Assembly: GCF_000723405.1 (NCBI RefSeq) | Contig: NZ_CCAE010000004.1 | Coordinates: forward strand, 62,001-126,000 | From: Hydrogenophaga intermedia | GTDB lineage: Bacteria > Pseudomonadota > Gammaproteobacteria > Burkholderiales > Burkholderiaceae_C | Reading direction: 5' to 3' | Length of the DNA stretch: 64,000 bases | In this document: piece by piece, positions 49,735 through 59,318 of the stretch | Numbering within the stretch: the stretch's first letter is position 1 | How the letters are laid out: each line of letters opens with the position of its first letter | Made by a program: the position numbers and the translations under genes | Notes under the pieces: generated by a model | Database searches by the model: none | What the model was told of the DNA's origin: nothing | The model's input: only the letters and a program-made list of their open reading frames with translations

Positions 49735-50211
49735 ATGGCCACCATCCCCATCACCAAGCGCGGCGCCGAAAAGCTCAAGGAAGAGTTGCACCGCCTCAAG
49801 ACCGTGGATCGCCCGGCGGTGATCAACGCGATCGCCGAAGCGCGCGCGCAAGGCGACTTGAGCGAGAACGCCGAATACGACGCCGCCAAGGACCGCCAGG
49901 GCTTCATCGAAGGCCGCATCGCCGAGATCGAGAGCAAGCTCTCGACGGCGCAGATCATCGACCCCAGCGCCCTGAACGCGGGCGGCAAGGTGGTGTTCGG
50001 TGCCACCGTTGAACTCGAGGACGAGGACAGCGGCTCGGCTGTCACCTACCAGATCGTCGGCGAGGACGAGGCCGACCTGAAGCACGGGCTCATCAACATC
50101 GGCAGCCCGATCGCCCGCGCGCTGATCGGCAAGGAAGAGGGCGACACCGCCGAGGTGCAGGCCCCCGGCGGCACGCGCCGCTACGAAATCGTGGCCGTGC
50201 GCTACGCCTGA
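49735..50211 (+). CDS. greA: Transcription elongation factor GreA
   Basis: Binds the secondary channel of RNA polymerase and stimulates cleavage of backtracked RNA. The 158 residues have the N-terminal coiled coil with acidic tip in [21 protein letters not shown] and the C-terminal FKBP-like domain ([14 protein letters not shown]). GGAGAG lies 8 bases before the ATG. It has its own promoter and leader hairpin. In related genomes it directly follows carB; here 3.3 kb intervene. Confidence 0.97.
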   Translation: MATIPITKRGAEKLKEELHRLKTVDRPAVINAIAEARAQGDLSENAEYDAAKDRQGFIEGRIAEIESKLSTAQIIDPSALNAGGKVVFGATVELEDEDSGSAVTYQIVGEDEADLKHGLINIGSPIARALIGKEEGDTAEVQAPGGTRRYEIVAVRYA

Positions 50212-50222
50212 TCGCACCCGCA

Positions 50223-50660
50223 ATGCGCCTGCAACGCCCCGCGCTGATGCTCGCCGCCCTCTGGTGGGGCGGTATCACCGCGTTGAGCTTCCTGGCCGTG
50301 CCCACGCTCTTCGCCTCGCTGGGCAGCCCGGCCGTGGCGGGGCCGGTGGCAGCGAAGCTGTTCTCGCTGCAATGCTGGGCCGGCGTGGTGATCGGTGCGG
50401 CGCTGCTGATCATCGTTCAGCGCGACGGCCCGGGCGGCGACAACGCCACGCTGCTGGCCCTGGTGTGTCTGGGACTGATGCTGGCCCTGGTGCAGGAGTT
50501 CGGCGTGGCGCAGAAGATCGTCACCGCACGCGCCAGCGGCGGCAACCTGAAGCTGTGGCACGGTGTGGGCACCGCGTTCGTGCTGGGCCAGTGGCTCAGC
50601 AGTGGCGCGCTGCTGTGGCGCTTGAGCCGGCCCCGCCCGGCGATCGATCAGCCAGCCTGA
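50223..50660 (+). CDS. DUF4149-type membrane protein
   Basis: A 145-residue integral membrane protein with four hydrophobic helices (~7-30, ~45-65, ~75-92, ~115-133). It resembles the DUF4149 proteins that often follow greA in betaproteobacteria: [18 protein letters not shown] at the start and [18 protein letters not shown] near the end. Function unknown. It starts 11 bases after greA, and its 3' end overlaps the convergent folD by 13 bases. Confidence 0.8.
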   Translation: MRLQRPALMLAALWWGGITALSFLAVPTLFASLGSPAVAGPVAAKLFSLQCWAGVVIGAALLIIVQRDGPGGDNATLLALVCLGLMLALVQEFGVAQKIVTARASGGNLKLWHGVGTAFVLGQWLSSGALLWRLSRPRPAIDQPA

Positions 50661-51511
50661 CCGGAGGCCTGGCGCTCGGCCGAGTCGAGCGTGTTCACCA
50701 TCAACATGGTGATGGTCATCGGCCCCACGCCACCGGGCACGGGCGTGATCCAGCCGGCCACTTCTTTCACGCCGTCGAAGTCCACGTCGCCGCAGAGCTT
50801 GCCGGCGTCGTTGCGGTTCATGCCCACGTCGATCACCACCGCGCCGGGCTTGACCATGTCGGCCGTGAGCACGTTGCGCTTGCCCACGGCAGCCACCACG
50901 ACGTCGGCCTGGCGCGTGATGGCACCCAGGTCCCTGGTGCCGCTGTGGCACACGGTGACGGTGGCGTTGGCCTGCAGCAGCATCAGCGCCATGGGCTTGC
51001 CCACGATGTTGCTGCGCCCGATCACCACCGCGTGCTTGCCGCGCAAGTCGTAGCCGATGTGCTCCAGCATCTTCATGCAGCCGTGCGGCGTGCAGGGCCA
51101 GAAGCCGGGCAGGCCGGTCATCAAGGCGCCGGCGCTGGCCACGTGAAAGCCATCCACGTCCTTGGTGGGGGAGATCGCCTCGATCACCTTCTGCGCGTCG
51201 ATGTGTGCGGGCAGCGGCAGTTGCACCAGGATGCCGTGGATCGTCGGGTCGTTGTTCATGGCTTCCACGCGCGCCAGCAGCTCGGCCTCGCCCATCGTGG
51301 CGGGCCAGGTCTCCAGCACCGAGTGCATGCCGGTGTCCTCGCAGGCCTTGACCTTGTTGCGCACGTAGACCTGCGAGGCCGGGTTGTCGCCGACCAGGAT
51401 GACGGCCAGGCCCGGTGTCACGCCGCGGGCCTTCAATGTCTGCACGCGGGTCGCCACGTCGGCGCGAAGTTGGCGGGAGAGGGCGTTGCCGTCGATGAGC
51501 TGGGCGGTCAT
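50648..51511 (-). CDS. folD: Methylenetetrahydrofolate dehydrogenase / cyclohydrolase
   Basis: Interconverts 5,10-methylene-, methenyl- and 10-formyl-THF in the cytosol. The 287 residues show [14 protein letters not shown] with the catalytic lysine, [25 protein letters not shown], the NADP motif [16 protein letters not shown], and the [14 protein letters not shown] signature. The ATG giving [12 protein letters not shown] was chosen; longer reading upstream runs into the terminator of the next operon. Confidence 0.96.
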   Translation of the reverse strand: MTAQLIDGNALSRQLRADVATRVQTLKARGVTPGLAVILVGDNPASQVYVRNKVKACEDTGMHSVLETWPATMGEAELLARVEAMNNDPTIHGILVQLPLPAHIDAQKVIEAISPTKDVDGFHVASAGALMTGLPGFWPCTPHGCMKMLEHIGYDLRGKHAVVIGRSNIVGKPMALMLLQANATVTVCHSGTRDLGAITRQADVVVAAVGKRNVLTADMVKPGAVVIDVGMNRNDAGKLCGDVDFDGVKEVAGWITPVPGGVGPMTITMLMVNTLDSAERQASGQAG

Positions 51512-51532
51512 GGTCTTGCGGTGTCCAGGGGG

Positions 51533-51564
51533 AAAACGAAACGCCCGCCAAGGTGGCGGGCGTT
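51533..51564 (-). terminator. Rho-independent terminator of the two-component operon
   Basis: On the minus strand, an 11-bp stem AACGCCCGCCA/TGGCGGGCGTT is followed by TTTCGTTTTCC. It lies 18 bases after the response-regulator stop and before folD, so folD should have its own promoter. Confidence 0.9.
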
Positions 51565-51581
51565 GGTGAGTGGGCGTGCGG

Positions 51582-52208
51582 TCAGGCCTTGGCGGGCGTC
51601 TGGCCCAGTGCGATCTTGAGCAGGTCGGCCACCGTGTTGGCACCGAGCTTTTCCATGATGTTGGCGCGGTGCGCCTCCACCGTCTTGATGCTGATGCCCA
51701 GGTCGTCGGCGATCTGCTTGTTCAGGCGGCCGGCGACGATGCGCTCGAGCACCTGCGATTCGCGACCGGTGAGCTTGGAGAGCAGGGCGTCGCGGCTGGC
51801 GGCCTGCTGGTGCGTGGCGAAGGCCTCGCGCGCGTGCTCCAGCATGCGCTCGACCAGGGCCAGCAACTGATCTTCCTTGAAGGGCTTCTGGATGAAGTCC
51901 AGCGCGCCCTTCTTCATGGACTCGACCGCCATGGGCACGTCGCCATGGCCGGTGATGAAGACGATGGGCAGCGGTGACTGGCGCTCGACCAGGCGGTCCT
52001 GCAACTCCATGCCGGTCATGCCGCCCATGCGGATGTCGGCGATGAGGCAGGCGACCTCGCGGGCGTCGTAGCGGGAGAGGAAGGCCTCGGCCGATTCGAA
52101 GCAACGAACCCGGAAGTCCTTGCCCTCGAGCAACCACTGGAGGGAATCGCGCACGGCCTCATCGTCGTCGACGACATAGACAGTGCCCTTTTTGGGGATC
52201 AGGCTCAT
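51582..52208 (-). CDS. FixJ/NarL-type response regulator
   Basis: A 208-residue response regulator. The receiver has acidic pocket VVDDDE and phospho-acceptor D58 ([13 protein letters not shown]), then [12 protein letters not shown] and QKPF with the conserved lysine. A LuxR-type HTH follows ([43 protein letters not shown]), as in FixJ. The ATG overlaps the kinase stop (ATGA). It is likely the partner of the adjacent PAS-domain kinase; the divergent aceE operon is a plausible target. Confidence 0.93.
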   Translation of the reverse strand: MSLIPKKGTVYVVDDDEAVRDSLQWLLEGKDFRVRCFESAEAFLSRYDAREVACLIADIRMGGMTGMELQDRLVERQSPLPIVFITGHGDVPMAVESMKKGALDFIQKPFKEDQLLALVERMLEHAREAFATHQQAASRDALLSKLTGRESQVLERIVAGRLNKQIADDLGISIKTVEAHRANIMEKLGANTVADLLKIALGQTPAKA

Positions 52209-54742
52209 CTCGCTCTCTCGGTGTCCGTCAGTGGCTCGTTGGCGGCGGTGTCCGACGGGCCCTGGGGTTGAAGTCGCGACGCGACGGGGATCCAGAAGCT
52301 GAAGCAGCACCCCGTCACCTCCGTGCCATTGTAGAGGTTCTCCATGTGCATCCGGCCATGGTGAGACTCCACGATGCTGCGGCACAGCTTGAGGCCGATG
52401 CCCATGCCTTCGCTCTTGGTGCTGTAGAAGGCCTCATAGATGCGTTCGAGCATCTCCTCGGGCACGCCCTTGCCCGAGTCGCGCACCTCGAACTCCACCA
52501 CCTGCTCGCCGTCGAGCTGGCGCGGCGCCACGCGCAGCTCCACCAGGCGCTCGCCCTGCGGCCGGCCCGCCTGCACGATGGACTCACCCGCGTTCTTGAG
52601 CAGGTTGATCAGCACCTGCTCGATGAGGATCGGGTCGACCATGAGCGCGGGCAGGCGCGCGGCCACGTAGGGCGTGAGCCGCACCTGCTGGCGCCGCAAT
52701 TCGATGTCGGCCAGTTCGATGGCGTTGTTGACCATCTGCGCCACGTCCGACAGCGTGGGATTGGGTTCGCTGCGCTTCACGAAGGCGCGGATGCGCTGGA
52801 TGATCTGGCCCGCGCGCTGCGCCTGGCGCGCGGTCTTCTCCAGCGCCACCAGCATCTCCTCGGGCGTGATGCGCTGCTCCTGCAGGCGCGAGATGATGCC
52901 GGTGCAATAGTTGCTGATGGCGGTCAGCGGCTGGTTGAGTTCGTGCGCCACGCTGGAGGCCATCTCGCCCATGGTGATCAGGCGGCTGGCGGTCTGCGCG
53001 CGCTCGGTCTGCCGCGCGGCCTGTTCCTCGGCGGTGCGCCGCGGCGTGATGTCGCTGGCGATCACCATCTGCGCCAGGCGCCCGTCCACCCAGGTGAGGT
53101 AACGCGTGCGCACCTCCAGCCAGCGGTCCAGCTCGGGCACGAAGACCTCGGCGTTTTCCACGCCGGCGTCGGTGAGCGAGCCGGTGGGCATGCCCGCGAA
53201 GGCGTCCACCTGGTCGGCGTCGTCCAGGCTGGGCTGGGGCTGGTTGCCCGCCAGGTCCACCAGGTGGCGGTGGCCCTGGCCGCGCGTGCCGAACCACAAC
53301 CGGTACATCTTGTTGGCGAACAGCAGCTCCTCGCTGCCCAGCGGCGCCACCGATACCGCCGAGTCCAGCGATTCCAGCACGGTGGTGAAGCGCTCGTAGG
53401 AGGCCGACAGTTCCTCGCGAATGCGCTTGGGCTCGGTGATGTCGGTCATCGACGTCATCCAGCCGGTCTGATGCCCCTTGGGGTCGATCAGCGGCGAGAC
53501 GTACATGCGTGCGTCGAACACGGTGCCGTTGCGGCGGCGCACGCGCACCTCGAAGCCGCCCGGGGTGGACCGGCCATTGAGCTCGTCCTCCAGCCGCGCA
53601 TGCAACTGCTCGTGGTCTTCCTCGGGCCAGTACGGGAAGGGCGCGGTGCGGCCCACCAGCTCGGCTTCGGTCCAGCCCGTCATCGAGCAGAAAGCCGGGT
53701 TCACGTAGGTGATGCGTCCCTGGATGTCGAGGGCGCGCATGCCGGTGAGCATGGAGTTCTCCATGGCCCGGCGGAAGTTGGTCTCGGCCACCAGGGCCTG
53801 TTGGGCCTGCACGCGGCGGCGCGTGTGGCGCCAGGTGCCGAGCAGCATCCACACCGTGAGCGCCGACAGCGCACCGATCACACCGAAGAAGCCCGAGCCC
53901 ACGATGTCCTGCGAGGTGCGGTAGCCCTGGGCCTTGAGGATCAGGCCGTTGCCCACGGGTGAGACCGGCACCTCGTGCTCCAGCGAGGGGCTGGACCAGG
54001 GCAGGAAGGACAGCACCGGTTCGCCGGTCTGCAGGCTGCCGGCCAGCACGGTACCCGTGTCGTCGAGCAGGGCGACGGCGTAGCGGGCCATGATCTCGGG
54101 CGGCATGCCGAAGCGCATGAGGCCGTCCACCGAGTACTCGCCCATCACCGTGCCTGCGAAGCGGCCTTGCTCGGACAGCGGAACGTGCAGCATCAGGCGC
54201 GCGCCGCGCGGATCGTTGTCGGTGAGCGGGCGTGAATAGATCGGCTGGCGCAGGTCGCGCGCCAGGTCGAAGCTGCCGTCGGTTTCGGACGGCGTGAGCG
54301 CGCTGCCGGTGGCGCGCATGAGCGCCACCGGTGCGCTGGGCGAGGTGTAACCCGCCAGCACGCGCCGGCGCCCGTCCACCCAGGTGATGGCCAGCAACTC
54401 GGGGAACTGGCTCACCAGGGTCTCGGCCTGGAAGGCGAACTCCTCGGCGTCGATCGCCTGGTTGTCGATCTCCCGGGCCAGGCGCATCAATTGCTCCTGG
54501 CGCTCCAGCAGGCGCAGGCGCAGTCGTTGCTGGGCGTATTCCACGTCGCGCGTGACGGCCTCGCGCTCGCGGTCGATCTCCTCGAAACGCAGGTAGGCAA
54601 TGGCCACCACGATGGCGGCCAGGAAAAGCAGCACCGCCAGCAGCGGGCCCAAAGTGGCGAAGCGGTCCTGCCGCGACGGCGGCAACCGGCGCCACCAGCG
54701 TTTCCACCACGGAGCGGTGGTGGCAGGGGGGGTATGGGACAT
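52205..54742 (-). CDS. PAS-domain sensor histidine kinase (FixL/DctB-like)
   Basis: An 845-residue membrane kinase. TM1 (~31-50) and TM2 (~283-302) enclose a large periplasmic sensor region. Cytosolic PAS1 (~325-440) and PAS2 (~450-570) follow, then HisKA with MASSVAHELNQPLTAI (H600) and an HATPase_c domain with NLLKNAGESI, DSGKGV and GMGIGLKL. No FixL-type haem histidine can be assigned by eye. It is first in a minus-strand operon with the regulator and divergent from aceE across 165 bases. Confidence 0.93.
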   Translation of the reverse strand: MSHTPPATTAPWWKRWWRRLPPSRQDRFATLGPLLAVLLFLAAIVVAIAYLRFEEIDREREAVTRDVEYAQQRLRLRLLERQEQLMRLAREIDNQAIDAEEFAFQAETLVSQFPELLAITWVDGRRRVLAGYTSPSAPVALMRATGSALTPSETDGSFDLARDLRQPIYSRPLTDNDPRGARLMLHVPLSEQGRFAGTVMGEYSVDGLMRFGMPPEIMARYAVALLDDTGTVLAGSLQTGEPVLSFLPWSSPSLEHEVPVSPVGNGLILKAQGYRTSQDIVGSGFFGVIGALSALTVWMLLGTWRHTRRRVQAQQALVAETNFRRAMENSMLTGMRALDIQGRITYVNPAFCSMTGWTEAELVGRTAPFPYWPEEDHEQLHARLEDELNGRSTPGGFEVRVRRRNGTVFDARMYVSPLIDPKGHQTGWMTSMTDITEPKRIREELSASYERFTTVLESLDSAVSVAPLGSEELLFANKMYRLWFGTRGQGHRHLVDLAGNQPQPSLDDADQVDAFAGMPTGSLTDAGVENAEVFVPELDRWLEVRTRYLTWVDGRLAQMVIASDITPRRTAEEQAARQTERAQTASRLITMGEMASSVAHELNQPLTAISNYCTGIISRLQEQRITPEEMLVALEKTARQAQRAGQIIQRIRAFVKRSEPNPTLSDVAQMVNNAIELADIELRRQQVRLTPYVAARLPALMVDPILIEQVLINLLKNAGESIVQAGRPQGERLVELRVAPRQLDGEQVVEFEVRDSGKGVPEEMLERIYEAFYSTKSEGMGIGLKLCRSIVESHHGRMHMENLYNGTEVTGCCFSFWIPVASRLQPQGPSDTAANEPLTDTERAR

Positions 54743-54824
54743 GGCGGGAGGAGTCTACGTGAGGGGCCTTGGTTCATGCGGTCGCCGCCCACAAATTTCA
54801 TAATAAGAAATCAATAGGCGCATC

Positions 54825-54853
54825 TTGAAATGCCCAAAGCTCTGTGGAAGAAT
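54825..54853 (+). promoter_or_regulatory. Possible aceE promoter with upstream AT-rich island
   Basis: TTGAAA (54825-54830) and AAGAAT (54848-54853) are separated by 17 bases. A strikingly AT-rich stretch (about 54791-54816) lies just upstream in otherwise GC-rich DNA and may be an UP element or regulator site shared with the divergent kinase gene. Confidence 0.5.
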
Positions 54854-54907
54854 CCGCGACTTCACCGGGTAAGACCTTAAGCTTGCCCCCATACACAGGA
54901 GACAGCG

Positions 54908-57619
54908 ATGTCAGCGAACGACACCAACGATGGCCGTGGGGCCGTGGACAGCGACGCCCAGGAAACCCGCGAATGGATGGAGGCGTTGGCCGCCGTCATC
55001 GAAAAGGAAGGTCCCGAGCGCGCGCACTTCCTGCTGGAACAACTCCTGGAAGAAGCCCGCCAGCACAGCCTGGACCTGCCGTTCTCGGCCAACACCGGCT
55101 ACGTGAACACCATCGAGCCGGACCAGGAAGTCCGCTGCCCCGGCAACATCGCCATCGAAAAGCGCCTGCGCGCCTACATGCGCTGGAACGCCATGGCGAT
55201 GGTGGTGCGCGCCAACCGCCTCAACCCGGCCGACGGTGGCGACCTGGGCGGCCACATCGGCTCCTTCGCCTCGGTGGCCAGCATGTTCGGCGCGGGCTTC
55301 AACCACTTCTGGCACGCCGCGAATGAAAAGCACGGTGGCGACCTGCTCTACATCCAGGGCCACAGCTCGCCGGGCATCTACGCACGCGCCTTCCTTGAAG
55401 GCCGCCTGACGGAAGAGCAGCTCGACATGTTCCGCCAGGAGGTGGACGGCAAGGGCCTGTCCAGCTACCCGCACCCCAAGCTGATGCCCGAGTTCTGGCA
55501 GTTCCCGACGGTGTCGATGGGTCTGGGCCCGCTGATGGCGATCTACCAGGCGCGCTTCCTCAAGTACCTGCACGCCCGCGGCATCGCCGACACCGCCAAC
55601 CGCAAGGTCTGGGTGTTCTGCGGCGACGGCGAGATGGACGAGCCCGAATCGCTGGGCGCCATCGGCCTGGCCGCGCGCGAGAACCTCGACAACCTGGTGT
55701 TCGTCATCAACTGCAACCTGCAGCGCCTGGACGGCCCGGTGCGTGGCAACGGCAAGATCATCCAGGAGCTGGAAAGCGAGTTCCGCGGCAGCGGCTGGAA
55801 CGTCATCAAGCTGCTGTGGGGCAATGGCTGGGACGCCCTGCTGGCGCGCGACAAGAGCGGCAAGCTCAAGCAGCTCATGATGGAGACGCTGGACGGCGAC
55901 TACCAGGCCATGAAGGCCAACGACGGCGCCTTCGTGCGCAAGAATTTCTTCGGCAAGTACCCCGAGACCGCCAAGCTCGTCGAGCACATGACGGACGAGG
56001 AGATCTTCGAACTGCGCCGCGGCGGCCACGAGCCTGACAAGGTGTACGCCGCCTTCCACGCCGCCAACGAACACAAGAACCAGCCCACGGTGCTGCTCGT
56101 CAAGACCGTCAAGGGCTATGGCATGGGCAAGGCCGGTGAAGGCAAGAACACGGTCCACCAGACCAAGAAGCTCACGGACGAGGACATCAAGTACATCCGG
56201 GACCGCTTCAACATTCCCATCCCCGACAGCGAGTTGCCCAAGCTGCCGTACTACAAGCCGGCCGATGACACGCCGGAGATGAAGTACCTGCACGAGCGCC
56301 GCCAGGCGCTGGGCGGTTACCTGCCGCAGCGTCGCCCGCAGGCGGACGAGAGCTTCACCGTTCCGTCGCTGGAGACGTTCAAGGCGGTGCTGGAGCCCAC
56401 GGCCGAAGGCCGCGAGATCAGCACCACGCAGGCTTACGTGCGCTTCCTCACCCAGTTGCTGCGCGACCAGGCGCTGGGCCCGCGCGTGGTGCCCATCCTG
56501 GTGGACGAGGCCCGCACCTTCGGCATGGAAGGCCTGTTCCGCCAGATCGGCATCTACAACCCGAAAGGCCAGCTCTACACCCCGGTCGACCGCGACCAGG
56601 TGATGTACTACAAGGAAGACAAGGCCGGCCAGATCCTGCAGGAAGGCATCAACGAAGCCGGCGGCATGGCGAGCTGGATCGCGGCGGCCACGAGCTACAG
56701 CACGAACAACCGGATCATGATCCCGTTCTACGTGTACTACTCGATGTTCGGCTTCCAGCGCATCGGCGACCTGGCCTGGGCGGCGGGCGACATGCAGGCG
56801 CGTGGCTTCCTGCTCGGCGGCACCTCGGGCCGCACCACGCTCAACGGCGAAGGCCTGCAGCACGAGGACGGACACAGCCACATCCTGGCCGGCACCATCC
56901 CCAACTGCGTGAGCTACGACCCGACCTTCGCGCACGAGGTGGCGGTGATCATGCACCACGGCTTGAAGCGCATGGTGGAGCGCCAGGAGAACGTCTTCTA
57001 CTACCTGACCCTGCTCAACGAGAACTACCCCATGCCCGGCCTGCAGCCCGGCACCGAGGAGCAGATCATCAAGGGCATGTACCTGTGCAAGCAGGCGCCC
57101 GCGCTCAAGAAGGACGCGCCCACGGTGCAACTGCTGGGCAGCGGCACCATCCTGCGCGAAGCGTTCGCCGCGCAGGAACTGCTGGAGCAGGACTGGGGCG
57201 TGGCCGCCGGCATCTGGAGCTGCCCGAGCTTCAACGAACTCACGCGCGACGGCCAGGACGTGGAGCGCTGGAACCTGCTGCACCCCACCGACAAGCCGCG
57301 CACGGCCTTCGTGACCGAGCAACTGGCCAAGACCACCGGCCCGGTGATCGCGTCCACCGACTACATGAAGAACTACGCGGAGCAGATCCGCCCCTTCGTG
57401 CCCAAGGACCGCACCTACAAGGTGCTGGGCACCGACGGCTTCGGCCGCAGCGACTTCCGCAGCAAGCTGCGCGAGCACTTCGAGGTCAACCGCCACTACA
57501 TCGTGCTGGCCGCGTTGAAGGCGCTGAGCGAGGAGGGCAAGCTGCCGGCCGCCAAGGTCGCCGAGGCGATCCAGAAGTACGGCATCAAGGCCGACAAGAT
57601 CAACCCGCTGTACGCGTGA
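54908..57619 (+). CDS. aceE: Pyruvate dehydrogenase E1 component, homodimeric
   Basis: Thiamine-diphosphate enzyme that decarboxylates pyruvate and reductively acetylates the lipoyl groups of E2. The 903 residues (E. coli 887) show GGHIGSFASVASMF and the ThDP motif GDGEMDEPE...NLDNLVFVINCNLQ. The central domain has GLQHEDGHSHI and the AceE-specific SNNRIMIPFYVYYSMFGFQR-like region. AGGAGA precedes the ATG. It heads aceE-aceF-lpdA and is divergent from a FixJ-type two-component system. Confidence 0.97.
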   Translation: MSANDTNDGRGAVDSDAQETREWMEALAAVIEKEGPERAHFLLEQLLEEARQHSLDLPFSANTGYVNTIEPDQEVRCPGNIAIEKRLRAYMRWNAMAMVVRANRLNPADGGDLGGHIGSFASVASMFGAGFNHFWHAANEKHGGDLLYIQGHSSPGIYARAFLEGRLTEEQLDMFRQEVDGKGLSSYPHPKLMPEFWQFPTVSMGLGPLMAIYQARFLKYLHARGIADTANRKVWVFCGDGEMDEPESLGAIGLAARENLDNLVFVINCNLQRLDGPVRGNGKIIQELESEFRGSGWNVIKLLWGNGWDALLARDKSGKLKQLMMETLDGDYQAMKANDGAFVRKNFFGKYPETAKLVEHMTDEEIFELRRGGHEPDKVYAAFHAANEHKNQPTVLLVKTVKGYGMGKAGEGKNTVHQTKKLTDEDIKYIRDRFNIPIPDSELPKLPYYKPADDTPEMKYLHERRQALGGYLPQRRPQADESFTVPSLETFKAVLEPTAEGREISTTQAYVRFLTQLLRDQALGPRVVPILVDEARTFGMEGLFRQIGIYNPKGQLYTPVDRDQVMYYKEDKAGQILQEGINEAGGMASWIAAATSYSTNNRIMIPFYVYYSMFGFQRIGDLAWAAGDMQARGFLLGGTSGRTTLNGEGLQHEDGHSHILAGTIPNCVSYDPTFAHEVAVIMHHGLKRMVERQENVFYYLTLLNENYPMPGLQPGTEEQIIKGMYLCKQAPALKKDAPTVQLLGSGTILREAFAAQELLEQDWGVAAGIWSCPSFNELTRDGQDVERWNLLHPTDKPRTAFVTEQLAKTTGPVIASTDYMKNYAEQIRPFVPKDRTYKVLGTDGFGRSDFRSKLREHFEVNRHYIVLAALKALSEEGKLPAAKVAEAIQKYGIKADKINPLYA

Positions 57620-57634
57620 GCGCCGGAGACCGAC

Positions 57635-59308
57635 ATGGCAAGCATTGAAGTGCAAGTCCCGGACATCGGGGATTTCGACGAAGTGGCGGTGATCGAGCTG
57701 CTGGTGAAACCGGGCGACACCGTCAAGGCGGAGCAGTCGCTGATCACCGTGGAGAGCGACAAGGCCTCGATGGAGATCCCGTCCTCGCACGCGGGGGTGG
57801 TTCAGGCGCTCAAGGTCGCGATCGGCGACAAGGTGAAGCAGGGCTCGGTGGTGGTGGTGCTGGACGCCGAGGGTGCGGCCGCGCCGGCCCCGGCGCCGTC
57901 GGCCCCCGCGCCGGCTCCTGCTGCCGCAGCCCCTGCGCCCGCGCAGGTCTCTGCGCCAGCGCCCGCGCCTGCCGCTTCGGCGCCCGCCGGCCCGATCGAA
58001 GTGCGCGTGCCCGACATCGGCGACTTCAAGGACGTCGCGGTGATCGAGGTGCTGGTCAAGCCCGGTGATGAGATCAAGGTCGAGCAGTCGCTGATCACCG
58101 TGGAGAGCGACAAGGCCTCGATGGAGATTCCCTCGTCGGCGGCCGGTGTGCTCAAGGAGCTCAAGGTCAAGATCGGCGACACGGTGAACATCGGCGATCT
58201 GGTCGCGGTGCTGGAAGGCACGGCCTCGGCGTCCGCCGCCGCGCCTGCGCCTGCACCAGCCTCGGCACCCACGGCCACCGCACCGGCGCCCGCGCCGCAG
58301 GCGTCCAGCCCGGCGCCCGCGCCGAGCGCGGCGCCTGCGCCAGCACCCGCACACAACCCCACCACGGCCCCCGTCGGCCTGCCGCACGCCTCGCCCTCGG
58401 TGCGCAAGTTCGCGCGCGAACTCGGCGTGCCGCTGGCCGAGGTCAAGGGCACCGGCCCCAAGGGCCGCATCACGCAAGAGGACGTGCAAAGCTTCACCAA
58501 GGCCGTGATGGCCGGCACCGCGAGCACCCAGGCGCAGGCCGCGAAGGCGCCGGCCGGTGGCGGTGGCGGGGCGGGCCTGGATCTGCTGCCCTGGCCCAAA
58601 GTCGACTTCACCAAGTTCGGTCCGGTCGAGCGCAAGGACCTCTCGCGCATCAAGAAGATCAGCGGCGCCAACCTTCACCGCAACTGGGTGATGATCCCGC
58701 ACGTCACCAACAACGACGAGGCGGACATCACCGAGCTGGAGGCCTTCCGCGTGGCCACCAACAAGGAGAACGAGAAGTCCGGCGTCAAGGTGACCATGCT
58801 GGCCTTCGTGATCAAGGCGGTGGTTTCGGCGCTGAAGAAATTCCCCGAGTTCAACGCCAGCCTCGACGGCGACACCCTGGTTTACAAGCAGTACTTCCAC
58901 ATCGGCTTCGCGGCCGACACGCCCAACGGCCTGGTGGTGCCTGTGCTCAAGGACGCGGACAAGAAGGGCATCCTGCAGATCAGCCAGGAGATGGGTGATC
59001 TGGCCAAGAAAGCGCGCGACGGCAAACTCGGACCGGCCGACATGTCGGGCGGCTCGATGTCGATCAGCTCGCTCGGTGGCATCGGCGGCACGCACTTCAC
59101 GCCCATCATCAACGCGCCCGAGGTGGCGATCCTGGGCCTGTCGAAGAGCCAGATGAAGCCGGTGTGGGACGGAAAGCAGTTCGAGCCGCGCCTGACGCTG
59201 CCGCTGTCGCTTTCCTACGACCACCGCGTCATCGACGGCGCGTCCGCCGCGCGATTCAACGCGTACCTCGGCCAGGTGCTGGCGGACTTCCGCCGCGTGC
59301 TGCTGTAA
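57635..59308 (+). CDS. aceF: Dihydrolipoamide acetyltransferase (PDH E2)
   Basis: Core of the pyruvate dehydrogenase complex; moves acetyl from lipoamide to CoA. The 557 residues have two N-terminal lipoyl domains with ESDKASME (lipoylated K43 and K160), long Ala/Pro linkers (~82-119 and ~198-247), a peripheral-subunit-binding domain (~251-287, HASPSVRKFARELG), and a catalytic domain ending in LSYDHRVIDGA (HXXXDG). GGAG lies before the ATG. The second lipoyl domain is very close to that of the downstream lpdA. Confidence 0.97.
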   Translation: MASIEVQVPDIGDFDEVAVIELLVKPGDTVKAEQSLITVESDKASMEIPSSHAGVVQALKVAIGDKVKQGSVVVVLDAEGAAAPAPAPSAPAPAPAAAAPAPAQVSAPAPAPAASAPAGPIEVRVPDIGDFKDVAVIEVLVKPGDEIKVEQSLITVESDKASMEIPSSAAGVLKELKVKIGDTVNIGDLVAVLEGTASASAAAPAPAPASAPTATAPAPAPQASSPAPAPSAAPAPAPAHNPTTAPVGLPHASPSVRKFARELGVPLAEVKGTGPKGRITQEDVQSFTKAVMAGTASTQAQAAKAPAGGGGGAGLDLLPWPKVDFTKFGPVERKDLSRIKKISGANLHRNWVMIPHVTNNDEADITELEAFRVATNKENEKSGVKVTMLAFVIKAVVSALKKFPEFNASLDGDTLVYKQYFHIGFAADTPNGLVVPVLKDADKKGILQISQEMGDLAKKARDGKLGPADMSGGSMSISSLGGIGGTHFTPIINAPEVAILGLSKSQMKPVWDGKQFEPRLTLPLSLSYDHRVIDGASAARFNAYLGQVLADFRRVLL

Positions 59309-59318
59309 GGAGCCGACG

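Noticed and set aside
57870-58380. Low-complexity GC-rich repeats in aceF and at the lpdA linker
   Set aside because: These encode the Ala/Pro-rich flexible linkers between lipoyl and binding domains, normal for E2, not independent DNA repeats.
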